From an uncultured Bacteroidales bacterium (GTDB lineage: Bacteria; Bacteroidota; Bacteroidia; Bacteroidales; Muribaculaceae): 9,649 nt of DNA. A model generated the notes under the pieces. The model was not told the origin of the DNA, did not search any database, and worked only from the letters and a program-made list of their open reading frames with translations. Both the position numbers and the translations under genes were made by a program. Numbering within the stretch: the first letter of the stretch is position 1; the number at the start of each line of letters is the position of its first letter. The stretch is from positions 1-9,649 of the forward strand of contig CASBHZ010000099.1 of the NCBI GenBank assembly GCA_949123685.1. Reading direction: 5' to 3'. Of this stretch, positions 1 through 7,053 are shown piece by piece.

Positions 1-46
1 TAAGTAAGTGTCAAGTATGTTTTAAAACATACTTGACACTTACTTA
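1..46. repeat. 46-bp perfect palindrome, possible terminator or miniature repeat
   Basis: Two 23-base arms are exactly complementary with no spacer; the centre is TTTTAAAA. The outer bases are TAAGTAAGTG and CACTTACTTA. As RNA this would form a stem of about 21 bp with a tiny loop, which could terminate a gene lying to the left of the window. However, no clean U-run follows (the next bases are ATTAATAGG), so the terminator reading is only moderate. The end motif TAAGTAAGT is shared with the ends of the 188-bp element at 3112-3299, so it may instead be a short relative of that repeat. The palindrome begins at the window edge, so its full extent is unknown. Confidence 0.6.
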
Positions 47-60
47 ATTAATAGGTTTTC

Positions 61-91
61 TTTGCAATTTGAAATTAAAAAACTATCTTTG
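61..91 (+). promoter_or_regulatory. Bacteroidota-type promoter of the M16 peptidase gene
   Basis: A -33 box TTTG at 61-64 is followed by exactly 19 bases and then the -7 box TATCTTTG at 84-91. This matches the Bacteroidota primary sigma consensus TTTG-N19-TAnnTTTG perfectly. Transcription should begin around 95-98, giving a leader of about 100 bases before the chosen start at 200. The decamer AACATACTTG at 93-102, at the predicted start site, repeats one arm segment of the upstream palindrome (26-35). Confidence 0.7.
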
Positions 92-199
92 TAACATACT
101 TGTAGCATCTGAATTAGCATTTCAATGCAATATGACATAAAAAATCCACTTCATACACCACGATTTCACAAACAACATAACATATTTAAACCAATCATT

Positions 200-3016
200 A
201 TGATTATTAAGAGAATGTTAAGTGCGGCAATAATGCTTGCAGGGGCATTTGGAGCTTTTGCACAACAGCCGCAAATGCAGCCACTGCCGCTTAATCCGGC
301 AGTGAAACATGGAACGCTGCCTAATGGTCTTCAGTATTTTATTCTTCACAATGAAGAACCTAAAGAGCGTGCGAACTTCTATATCGCACAAAAGGTAGGA
401 TCAACACTCGAAAGTTCCGAACAGCTTGGATTGGCTCACTTCCTGGAGCATATGGCTTTTAACGGAACAAGTCATTATCCAGGTAAGGATATGCTAAATT
501 ATCTTCAGGCTAAAGGCATCCGCTTTGGTGCCGACATTAATGCTTATACGGATTTCGATGAGACCGTGTATAACATAAACAATGTTCCCACTACAGATGC
601 CGCCTTGATGGATAGTGTGTTGCTTGCCATCCATGACTGGAGCTGCGAAATTCTGCTTGAAGAGGATGAAATCAATGCCGAGCGCGGGGTGATTGAAGAA
701 GAATGGCGTTCAAGAAATAATGCCGGTTCACGTATGCTTGAATATGTTCTTCCAAAAATCTACCAGGAGTATCAGTATCAGCAGACTCCAATCGGCAAGA
801 TAGAAGTTATTCGTAATTTTCCACCGGAAGTATTACGTGCATATTATAAAAAATGGTATCGTCCGGATCAGCAAGGTATAATTATTGTCGGAGATTTCGA
901 TGTTGCAGAAATGGAGAAAAAGGTGATTGATCTTTTCTCTCCCATACCTATGCCTGAAAATGCAGCAGAAAGAACTTATCCCACAGTCAGCGACAACAAG
1001 GAACCGATATTCGTTTTCTTTGATGATCCGGAAAGCCAATTCCCACGATTGACATTAAGCTTCAAGACGGAAAAAACACCGTTCGAGATGCGTAACACAC
1101 TTGCCGGTTTCGTACAAGACGAACTTCTTGAATCAATAATAGCCAGATTGATAAACACCCGTTTGGATGAATATAGCCAGAAACCTGAGTGTAAATATGC
1201 TTTCGCACGTGTTGGCTTTGGAAATTATTGGATATCTAAGACAAAAGCGTCATTCACGATTACAGTTGTCGGAAAAACAGAAATGAAAGAGGCCTTTGCC
1301 GAGGCTATTGCAATTATTGCCAGAGCTTGCAAAACAGGATTTACGGATTCAGAGCTTCAGCGAGTGCGCGACACAATGATTTCAAGATATGAAAAAATAT
1401 ATAACGAAAGAAACAAGACAACAAGCGACGCTCTTGCATCTGAGCTTATTCGTCATTTCGTTGATAATGTGGCTACACCTGGCATAGAGACAAAATTCGA
1501 ACTTGCCAAACAGCTTCTTCCCAACATTCCTGTCCAGGCTATAAATCAGGTAGCTGCAACAATACTGACTCCGGAAAATCAGGTAATGGTAATTGATCAG
1601 CCAAGAAAAGAAGGATTCACGGTAGTGACCGAACAGGATATGCTTCCAATTCTTAATAACGCCATGAATGCAGAATATGAAGCTTATGTTGATGAAGTGA
1701 TCACAGATCCTCTTATTGAAAAACTTCCAAAACCAGGAAAAATTAAATCTCAGACATCCGGAAAATTTGGAACAACTGAGCTTGTACTCTCTAATGGCGT
1801 AAAAGTGATTGTTAAACCCACTGATTTTAAGGATGACGAAATACTCATGACTGCATTCAAGGACGGAGGCAAACGCTCTTATCCTGAATCTCAGGCAGCC
1901 AATGTTCTCCTTATGGAAGATGCATACTCTGTAAGCAAATTAGGTAGTTTCGACAATACGAAACTCAGGAAATATCTTGCCGGCAAAATGGCTGGTCTTT
2001 CATTCTCTATCGGAAATACTGTGACCGAGTTCGAAGGCATGAGTTCCGTTAAGGACCTTCCTACGCTTATGGAACTTATATACGCTGCGTTCACGTCTAT
2101 AAATCCGGATCCTGCAACCTATAATGCACAGATGGATCAAGCTCGCACTTTCTTGAAAAACCAAGATGCGAACCCTGACAAGATATTCAACAAGCATCTC
2201 GCAGCAGCAAGATACGGCAACAATCCCATGTTCCAGGAAATTGACATCAACACTCTTGATGCTGCAAACTATCTTGAAATGCTTGACATGATCAAACAGG
2301 CTACAGCCAATGCCGCTGATTACACTTTCATTTTCGCCGGCAATGTTGACATCGATACCCTCAAACCACTTCTCGAGCAATATGTAGCAACACTTCCTTC
2401 ATCAAAGAAAGGGAAGACAGCTGTTAAAAACCTTTCTTCAATCAGTATTGCAAGCGGACAAGTTGTAGACCATTACAAACAGCCGATGCATTCTCCCAAA
2501 TCTCAAGTTTTTGCCATTTCTTCAGGAACCAATGTGCCATATTCAATTGAGAACTCTGTTAAACTAAGCATGATAGGGCAGATCCTGAGCATGGTTTACA
2601 CAGAAACTCTTCGTGAAGAGATGGGCGGCACATATAGCCCCGGGGCAGGCGCGGTATTGAACCCGCATACCGGTCAGTGGATGATTCTATATACATACCA
2701 GACAAACTCTGACATACTCGGCAAGATGGAAGAACGCGCCAATGCAGAATTGATGAAGCTACTGAATGAAGGTGCAAGCGAGAAAGACTTCAACAAAGTT
2801 AAAGAGGCAGCGATGAAACAGTATGAGATAAACGTTCGTAACAATAGTTACTGGACCAACAACCTGCTCATGCTCGAAAAGGGTATAGACGACATAACCA
2901 ATCATAAAGCCGCAATCGAGAATCTAACACTCGCAGACTTAAATAAATTCATGAAAGGTCTCTATAACGGCAAGAACCGTATAGAAGTTATCATGGAAGG
3001 TGTAGAAGCTAAATAA
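200..3016 (+). CDS. Secreted M16 (pitrilysin/insulinase) family zinc metallopeptidase
   Basis: A 938-residue exported zinc endopeptidase, probably degrading peptides in the periplasm. The start at 200 is chosen because it places a signal peptide at the N-terminus (basic MIIKR, then a hydrophobic stretch, cleavage likely after AFA at residue 21); ATG 215 is also possible. The inverted zinc motif HFLEH lies at residues 80-84, and the likely third zinc ligand is a glutamate 77 residues later, in the ERGVIEEEW segment. A second M16 half starts near residue 525 and lacks HxxEH, as expected for the inactive partner domain. It carries an Arg805/Tyr812 pair in LREEMGGTY, spaced like the substrate-binding Arg/Tyr pair of insulysin. 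The length fits the two-repeat, single-chain M16 proteases common in Bacteroidota. The gene has its own promoter and terminator. The natural substrate cannot be read from the sequence. Confidence 0.95.
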   Translation: MIIKRMLSAAIMLAGAFGAFAQQPQMQPLPLNPAVKHGTLPNGLQYFILHNEEPKERANFYIAQKVGSTLESSEQLGLAHFLEHMAFNGTSHYPGKDMLNYLQAKGIRFGADINAYTDFDETVYNINNVPTTDAALMDSVLLAIHDWSCEILLEEDEINAERGVIEEEWRSRNNAGSRMLEYVLPKIYQEYQYQQTPIGKIEVIRNFPPEVLRAYYKKWYRPDQQGIIIVGDFDVAEMEKKVIDLFSPIPMPENAAERTYPTVSDNKEPIFVFFDDPESQFPRLTLSFKTEKTPFEMRNTLAGFVQDELLESIIARLINTRLDEYSQKPECKYAFARVGFGNYWISKTKASFTITVVGKTEMKEAFAEAIAIIARACKTGFTDSELQRVRDTMISRYEKIYNERNKTTSDALASELIRHFVDNVATPGIETKFELAKQLLPNIPVQAINQVAATILTPENQVMVIDQPRKEGFTVVTEQDMLPILNNAMNAEYEAYVDEVITDPLIEKLPKPGKIKSQTSGKFGTTELVLSNGVKVIVKPTDFKDDEILMTAFKDGGKRSYPESQAANVLLMEDAYSVSKLGSFDNTKLRKYLAGKMAGLSFSIGNTVTEFEGMSSVKDLPTLMELIYAAFTSINPDPATYNAQMDQARTFLKNQDANPDKIFNKHLAAARYGNNPMFQEIDINTLDAANYLEMLDMIKQATANAADYTFIFAGNVDIDTLKPLLEQYVATLPSSKKGKTAVKNLSSISIASGQVVDHYKQPMHSPKSQVFAISSGTNVPYSIENSVKLSMIGQILSMVYTETLREEMGGTYSPGAGAVLNPHTGQWMILYTYQTNSDILGKMEERANAELMKLLNEGASEKDFNKVKEAAMKQYEINVRNNSYWTNNLLMLEKGIDDITNHKAAIENLTLADLNKFMKGLYNGKNRIEVIMEGVEAK

Positions 3017-3034
3017 TAGTTTCACTTAAATATT

Positions 3035-3080
3035 TATAAAAATAAGGTCGGACACAACGTTGTTCGACCTTATTTTTATA
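3035..3080. terminator. Intrinsic terminator after the M16 gene, symmetric
   Basis: A perfect 16-bp stem pairs 3035-3050 with 3065-3080. It is extended inward by a G-U pair and three further pairs, leaving a loop of about 6 bases. The GC-rich part (AAGGTCG/CGACCTT) is flanked by an A-run on the left and TTATTTTTATA on the right, so it would work in either direction. It begins 19 bases after the stop codon of the M16 gene. Its last two bases overlap a candidate -7 box for the next gene. Confidence 0.85.
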
Positions 3081-3086
3081 TCTTTG
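3079..3086 (+). promoter_or_regulatory. Candidate -7 box for the M3 peptidase gene
   Basis: TATCTTTG fits TAnnTTTG and is identical to the -7 octamer of the M16 gene. It starts within the last two bases of the preceding terminator. No proper TTTG is found 19 bases upstream; only GTTG at 3059-3062, at a 16-base spacing. If it is used, the mRNA of the M3 gene has a leader of about 220 bases containing the whole 188-bp inverted repeat. I saw no better match nearer the gene. Confidence 0.4.
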
Positions 3087-3107
3087 CATAAAGATTAGAA
3101 TGATCTC

Positions 3108-3248
3108 TTATTTAAGTAAGTAATGAAAATTAATCGATATATGTAAGTAATGAAATCTTGCACTATAAAACTTGTTCTTTTTGGCTGTTTTCACCTTGTA
3201 ATTCAGTCGCATATGCCTATATGCTCCTTCATTACGCGGCAAAAACAT
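3108..3248 (-). CDS. Possible 46-residue basic peptide encoded within the inverted-repeat element
   Basis: An ATG at 3248 opens 46 codons ending in TAA at 3110-3108. The peptide starts MFLPRNEGAYRHMRLNYKVK, continues with a lysine-rich part (TAKKNKFYSAR), and ends with two FHYL units nine residues apart, the in-frame outcome of the 27-base duplication. It has no signal peptide, membrane segment or recognisable domain. It covers most of the folded element, on the strand opposite to both neighbouring genes. A -7-like octamer (TATTTTTG, minus strand 3258-3251) sits immediately upstream but lacks a -33 box, and the predicted transcript would start at or after this ATG; an internal ATG at codon 13 exists. 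More likely it is a by-product of the repeat than a gene. If other copies of the repeat keep the frame, that view would change. Confidence 0.2.
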   Translation of the reverse strand: MFLPRNEGAYRHMRLNYKVKTAKKNKFYSARFHYLHISINFHYLLK

Positions 3249-3299
3249 CTCAAAAATAACGGTGTTTTATATGTGCATTAATTTTTATTACTTACTTAA
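3112..3299. repeat. 188-bp imperfect inverted-repeat element (MITE-like or structured repeat)
   Basis: The ends are 23-base inverted repeats, 3112-3134 and 3277-3299, matching at 22 of 23 positions with the remaining one a G-U pair in RNA. Inside them, 3159-3171 (TGCACTATAAAAC) pairs with 3264-3277 apart from one bulged T, with the last base shared with the outer arm. Next, 3178-3183 pairs with 3251-3256, and then comes an apical hairpin at 3186-3247. Nearly the whole segment can therefore fold into one long rod, with 3135-3158 as the only large unpaired stretch. That stretch holds a second copy of the motif TAAGTAATGAAA (3117-3128 and 3144-3155, 27 bases apart). The ends carry TTAA. There is no room for a transposase, so a non-autonomous mobile element or a REP-like dispersed repeat is the best reading; copy number in the genome cannot be seen here. 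Confidence 0.7.
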
Positions 3300-3314
3300 C
3301 AAAATAACAACTAT

Positions 3315-5453
3315 ATGAACTATTTTTTTAAATCATTGACAGCTTTAACCATGGTAACATTCGCTGCTTCCGCAACAGGAGCCGTGTCCAATCCATTGAT
3401 TGAAGGATCGAAACTTCCTTACGGCACAATGCCTCTTTCCCAAATTACTCCCGCCCAATATGAAGAGGGTGTGCTTGAAGGTATAAAACTTCAGAATCAA
3501 GAGATAAATGCTATAGTTAGACAGCGTAGCGTACCGACATTTGAAAACACCATAGTTGCCCTTGACAGAAGTGGGGAAGTGCTTAACAGATCCATCCTTG
3601 CTTTAAGTAATCTGGAAAATGCATCAGGAAATCCTGAAATAATGGCTATCCTTGCGAAAGTAACGCCGGCTTTATCCGAACATTCCTCAAACATAATGCT
3701 AAATGAGCATCTTTGGAACAGGGTCAAACAAGTCTACGACAATAAAGACAAAGACAAAAGCCTGACCCCCGAAGATCTCCGGCTTATTGAAAAAACATAT
3801 CTCGGTTTCATACTTTCCGGTGCAGACCTTAAAGGTGCAGACCGTGAAAAATTCCGCAAACTTAATTCGGAATTGTCTGAACTTACTGTCAAATATGGAC
3901 AGAACGTTTCCAACGCGATGAAAGAACCTTCACGACGGATGTGGCTCAAAAAATCAGATCTGACAGGCATACCGGAATCGGTGATTGAATCATATCGAGA
4001 AGCCGCCAAGGAAACATTAGCACAAGAGGGCAAAAATGATGACGAGTCATTATATCTTGTAACGGTATTTGCACCGTCCTATCAACCGTTCATGAAATAT
4101 TCTGAACGCAGGGACCTTCGCGAGCAGCTTTACAGATTGTCAAACAGCCGTAATAATGGAGGGAAATTCGACAACACTGCAATACTTCGCGATATTGCAA
4201 ACGTGCGCCTTGAGATAGCCCAGCTAATGGGTAAGAAAACGTTTGCTGAATATCAACTGCAAACTACAATGGCAAAAACTCCTGAAACCGTAATGGAGTT
4301 TCTTGAAAACCTAAGGAATGCATATACGGAACCTATGAAAGCTGAATTAAAAGAGATTCAGGACTATGCAAGATTATCGGAAGGCAGTGACTTCAAACTT
4401 TCGGCATGGGATTATTCCTATTGGGCAGATAAACTGAAAAATGACCGATATGCCTTCAATGACGAAGACATGAAGCCATATTTTGAATTAAACAACACTA
4501 TCAAGGGGGTATTCGGTCTCGCAACCAAATTATATGGCTATAAGTTCAAGGAAACAAAAGACATTGACAAATATCATCCGGATGTTAAGATATATGAGGT
4601 ATATGAAAAAGACGGAAAACTTCTCGGTATACTTTATGCTGATTTCTTTTATAGGGATGGCAAAAGCCCAGGAGCCTGGATGACAGAGTTTAGAGGTGAG
4701 ACAAAAGATGACGAAGGAAAGAAAAGTATACCTCTCATATCTATCGTATGCAACTTTTCAAAGCCAGTCGGCAATGCCCCCGTGCTTCTCACTCCATCTG
4801 AGGTGGAAACATTCCTGCATGAATTTGGACATGCATTGCATGGGCTTTCATCAGAAGCTAAATATGCATCTCTCAGTGGTACCAATGTAGATCATGATTT
4901 CGTTGAACTGTTCTCTCAGTTTAATGAGAATTATTTGACTGAAAAAGAATACCTCGACAGTTTTGCGAAACATTATAAAACGGGTAAGAAGATGCCACAG
5001 GAGCTGATTAATAAATTCCTGAAATCTTCTCAGTTTGGAGCAGCATATGCTTGCCTGCGCCAACTTGGCTTTGGCTATCTTGACATGGCTTATCACACCA
5101 TAGCATCTCCCTTAAGGGCATCTGCAAATCTCGAAGAGTTTGAGAAGAATGCCCAAGATCCGGTCAGATGTTTTGAAGCAGTGGAAGGATGTATGACATC
5201 TCCTTCATTCGGTCATATTTTTTCCGGTGGATATGCAGCCGGATATTATGGATATAAATGGGCTGAATCACTTGATGCGGATGCATTCGCGGCGTTCAAG
5301 GAAACCGGCATCTTCAATAATAAGACCGCTTCTAAATTCCTTAAGATGCTTCAAGCTGGAGACACGGTGGATCCGATGGAACTATATGTTGGATTCCGTG
5401 GCAAAAAGCCCACTGTAGACGCCCTCATGGAACGTGACGGAATCAAAAAATAA
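3315..5453 (+). CDS. dcp: Secreted M3 family zinc metallopeptidase, peptidyl-dipeptidase Dcp type
   Basis: A 712-residue zinc peptidase of the thimet/Dcp family, which in characterised relatives removes C-terminal dipeptides or cleaves short oligopeptides. The zinc motif HEFGH is at residues 502-506, with E503 catalytic. The third ligand is E531 in HDFVELFSQ. The C-terminal substrate-binding motif FGHIFSGGYAAGYYGY (H634, Y640) is intact. The tail, ending in RGKKPTVDALMERDGIKK, resembles that of E. coli Dcp. The length is normal, with a short N-terminal addition: a signal peptide (MNYFFK, then a hydrophobic stretch to about residue 20-23), which points to the periplasm. The ATG lies 15 bases downstream of the 188-bp element, with no Shine-Dalgarno sequence but an A-rich leader. 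It is separated from the M16 gene by a terminator, so the two peptidases are neighbours rather than an operon. Confidence 0.95.
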   Translation: MNYFFKSLTALTMVTFAASATGAVSNPLIEGSKLPYGTMPLSQITPAQYEEGVLEGIKLQNQEINAIVRQRSVPTFENTIVALDRSGEVLNRSILALSNLENASGNPEIMAILAKVTPALSEHSSNIMLNEHLWNRVKQVYDNKDKDKSLTPEDLRLIEKTYLGFILSGADLKGADREKFRKLNSELSELTVKYGQNVSNAMKEPSRRMWLKKSDLTGIPESVIESYREAAKETLAQEGKNDDESLYLVTVFAPSYQPFMKYSERRDLREQLYRLSNSRNNGGKFDNTAILRDIANVRLEIAQLMGKKTFAEYQLQTTMAKTPETVMEFLENLRNAYTEPMKAELKEIQDYARLSEGSDFKLSAWDYSYWADKLKNDRYAFNDEDMKPYFELNNTIKGVFGLATKLYGYKFKETKDIDKYHPDVKIYEVYEKDGKLLGILYADFFYRDGKSPGAWMTEFRGETKDDEGKKSIPLISIVCNFSKPVGNAPVLLTPSEVETFLHEFGHALHGLSSEAKYASLSGTNVDHDFVELFSQFNENYLTEKEYLDSFAKHYKTGKKMPQELINKFLKSSQFGAAYACLRQLGFGYLDMAYHTIASPLRASANLEEFEKNAQDPVRCFEAVEGCMTSPSFGHIFSGGYAAGYYGYKWAESLDADAFAAFKETGIFNNKTASKFLKMLQAGDTVDPMELYVGFRGKKPTVDALMERDGIKK

Positions 5454-5468
5454 CATAAGAACACCTCA

Positions 5469-5521
5469 TATTATAAAAATAAGTTTCGCAAATTGAACTT
5501 GCGAAACTTATTTTTATAATA
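5469..5521. terminator. Bidirectional terminator between convergent genes
   Basis: A perfect 23-bp stem pairs 5469-5491 with 5499-5521 around a 7-base loop (5492-5498). The inner GTTTCGCAA/TTGCGAAAC part is the stable core, and the outer part supplies A-runs on one side and U-runs on the other for both transcripts. It lies 15 bases after the stop of the M3 gene and 38 bases beyond the stop of the methyltransferase gene, so it can serve both. Confidence 0.9.
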
Positions 5522-5559
5522 GCATCAATACATCCGTTAGTTAAAACAACTTCAATGTT

Positions 5560-6771
5560 TCACATTCTTGATGCCACACAGATTATATTCTTATTGTCAA
5601 AAGCTTTGAAAGCATAAAGAAACTTGTCTGTTCCTTCTTCTAATTTTAGTTTATTTCTTAATGTTTTTGCATCCAAAGGATAATTCTTTATAACAACATT
5701 ATATCTGCCGCCTTTCATGTTTTTCAACTCAAGTTTGCCGGGAAAGGATTCAATCTCAAGTATTCTACCCGGAAAATCAGAGTATAGTTTGCTTGAAATA
5801 TAAAGAGAAGTATTATTAGACACACGTTTAAGTCCCGGAAACTTGTCACATATAGCTTTGAAAGACCTGAGTTTCATCAATCCGGCGTTAGGTTCATAAA
5901 GATAATTGCCCACAACCAAATCTTGACTTGATATAAAAGGGGGATGACTCTTTTCCAACTCTTCCGGAGTAAAGAAAATGTCTGAGATTATGCCACTATC
6001 ATCAAAATCAATTACACGCACACCACCGAACAGTGAAGTTTTACAAATATCTACAAGAACCTCCTTACATTCACCTTTAACACAAACTATGTGTATGCAT
6101 GATACGTAATTTATTTCCCGCCTTATTTGTGAAAGGTCAAGAAGGGGAGATGACTTGATAAATATCCGGTCTGCCTTCTCAAGCATATCGGGTAAAATAT
6201 CAATAACGTTTGGCGTGCAGTCAGAAAAAGAATATGTTCGCCGGTTATTCTCATCCCTTCTCGCAGGATCAATAAATATACAATCAAAATGAGTTTTAGA
6301 GTTTTTAATTAAACTGACACTGTCGGTACATTCAGGTAACAGACTCTTAATATTCAGGATTCTTGAATTATGAACCAATGCATCACATTTATTATGGTCA
6401 ATATCGCATGCGATTACATTATTTCCATGTATTGCTATTGTCATAGCATCAATCCCGAGACCAGCTGTCATATCAAGAACCTTATGCCCTGATCCTACTA
6501 AAGCCGCATGATATTCAGCCACCCGTTCATCAGAAGCTTGTTCTGACGATATTGAATCAGGGAATATAAATTGCCTGAAACTGAGAAAAGACGGTAACTT
6601 GTGGGTGGTCTTCCTACGGGAAACAATCTGACATACTGCAAAATTTAAAGAAAATGGCAGATCTTTATTATGGTATTTCAGAAGTAGTTCATTACAATCC
6701 TCTTTTGCGTTTTCCAAAATAAAAGCAAAAAATGGATTTTCCGGATCATCAAATTCATTATAATTGATCAT
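5560..6771 (-). CDS. Class I SAM-dependent methyltransferase, PG_1098-like with THUMP-like C-terminus
   Basis: A 403-residue cytoplasmic protein with no signal peptide. The Rossmann methyltransferase core is in the middle: motif I VLDMTAGLGIDA at residues 98-109 binds SAM, the acidic ribose-binding segment ACDID is at 121-125, and motif IV IDPARRD is at 167-173. The order, spacing and IDPARRD signature match the family typified by Porphyromonas gingivalis PG_1098. In that family a helical N-terminal part precedes the catalytic domain, and a ferredoxin-like plus THUMP-like region follows it (here roughly 240-403). THUMP-like domains suggest RNA as the substrate, but the target base is unknown to me and not visible in the sequence. 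Transcription runs opposite to all four other genes, from its own promoter at 6886-6856. The single ATG at 6771 is the only plausible start. Confidence 0.88.
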   Translation of the reverse strand: MINYNEFDDPENPFFAFILENAKEDCNELLLKYHNKDLPFSLNFAVCQIVSRRKTTHKLPSFLSFRQFIFPDSISSEQASDERVAEYHAALVGSGHKVLDMTAGLGIDAMTIAIHGNNVIACDIDHNKCDALVHNSRILNIKSLLPECTDSVSLIKNSKTHFDCIFIDPARRDENNRRTYSFSDCTPNVIDILPDMLEKADRIFIKSSPLLDLSQIRREINYVSCIHIVCVKGECKEVLVDICKTSLFGGVRVIDFDDSGIISDIFFTPEELEKSHPPFISSQDLVVGNYLYEPNAGLMKLRSFKAICDKFPGLKRVSNNTSLYISSKLYSDFPGRILEIESFPGKLELKNMKGGRYNVVIKNYPLDAKTLRNKLKLEEGTDKFLYAFKAFDNKNIICVASRM

Positions 6772-6855
6772 TCTTAATATAATGTATGAAGTTCAGCAAT
6801 AATTCTATCATAAGCAAATGCCGCACTAATATTTGTTTAATTTAAACACGACATG

Positions 6856-6886
6856 CAAATTTAATACTTTAAACAACCCAATCAAA
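6856..6886 (-). promoter_or_regulatory. Bacteroidota-type promoter of the methyltransferase gene
   Basis: Read on the minus strand, TTTG (6886-6883) is followed by exactly 19 bases and then TAAATTTG (6863-6856), a perfect TTTG-N19-TAnnTTTG match. Transcription should begin near 6850, giving a leader of about 80 bases. A short palindrome, TGTTTAA-T-TTAAACA (6834-6848), lies just downstream of the predicted start site and could act as an operator, although this is inference. Confidence 0.65.
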
Positions 6887-6891
6887 ATTTA

Positions 6892-6940
6892 GAAGCTGTT
6901 TAAATCAAACATGTTCATCCGTTACATTGAAGTTGTTTAA
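6892..6940 (+). repeat. Pair of 12-base direct repeats in the divergent promoter region
   Basis: GAAGCTGTTTAA (6892-6903) and GAAGTTGTTTAA (6929-6940) differ at one base and start 37 bases apart. The core GTTTAA or its complement occurs three more times in the same gap (6835-6840, 6842-6847, 6869-6874). The 282-base gap 6772-7053 is otherwise AT-rich with no gene. The copies lie between the two divergent promoters, where a shared regulator could bind, but AT-rich bias may explain some of them. Confidence 0.4.
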
Positions 6941-6949
6941 GCAACTTCA
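6928..6949. other. Short hairpin or dyad in the divergent intergenic region
   Basis: TGAAGTTG (6928-6935) and CAACTTCA (6942-6949) are perfect inverted 8-mers around TTTAAG. The dyad includes the second GAAGTTGTTTAA direct repeat. There is no U-run, so it is not a terminator. It lies about 80 bases upstream of the amidase -7 box, a position compatible with an operator. Confidence 0.35.
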
Positions 6950-7027
6950 TTATTTGCGAAACTTGAATTACTTGTTTATTTTGCGTTAACAAAATTTAAA
7001 TATTTTTTTAGGATGCGAAAAAAGAGG

Positions 7028-7035
7028 TATATTTG
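7028..7035 (+). promoter_or_regulatory. Candidate -7 box for the amidase-MCE unit
   Basis: TATATTTG fits TAnnTTTG. At the expected 19-base spacing upstream is TTTT (7005-7008), inside a T-run, instead of TTTG. Transcription would begin near 7038-7042, leaving a leader of only about 12-16 bases before ATG 7054. This also argues against the in-frame TTG at 7033, which lies inside the box. Confidence 0.5.
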
Positions 7036-7053
7036 CAACCAAATTTTGGAAAA

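Noticed and set aside
125..199. In-frame upstream ATG at 125 adding 25 residues to the M16 protein
   Set aside because: The added residues are polar and basic and would bury a clear signal peptide that starts at ATG 200.
3112..3157. Repeated TAAGTAATGAAA motif as a CRISPR-like or tandem array
   Set aside because: Only two copies 27 bases apart, with no third unit or consistent spacers; better explained as a duplication within the inverted-repeat element.
3251..3258. Minus-strand -7-like octamer TATTTTTG upstream of the 46-codon frame
   Set aside because: There is no -33 box at the right spacing, and such octamers are expected by chance in AT-rich DNA; it would also start transcription at or after the ATG.
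6954..6964. TTGCGAAACTT shared with the terminator arm at 5499-5509
   Set aside because: Only 11 bases match, with no inverted partner at 6954; probably chance.
7033..7053. In-frame TTG start for the amidase
   Set aside because: The TTG lies inside the predicted -7 box TATATTTG; ATG 7054 directly precedes the signal peptide.
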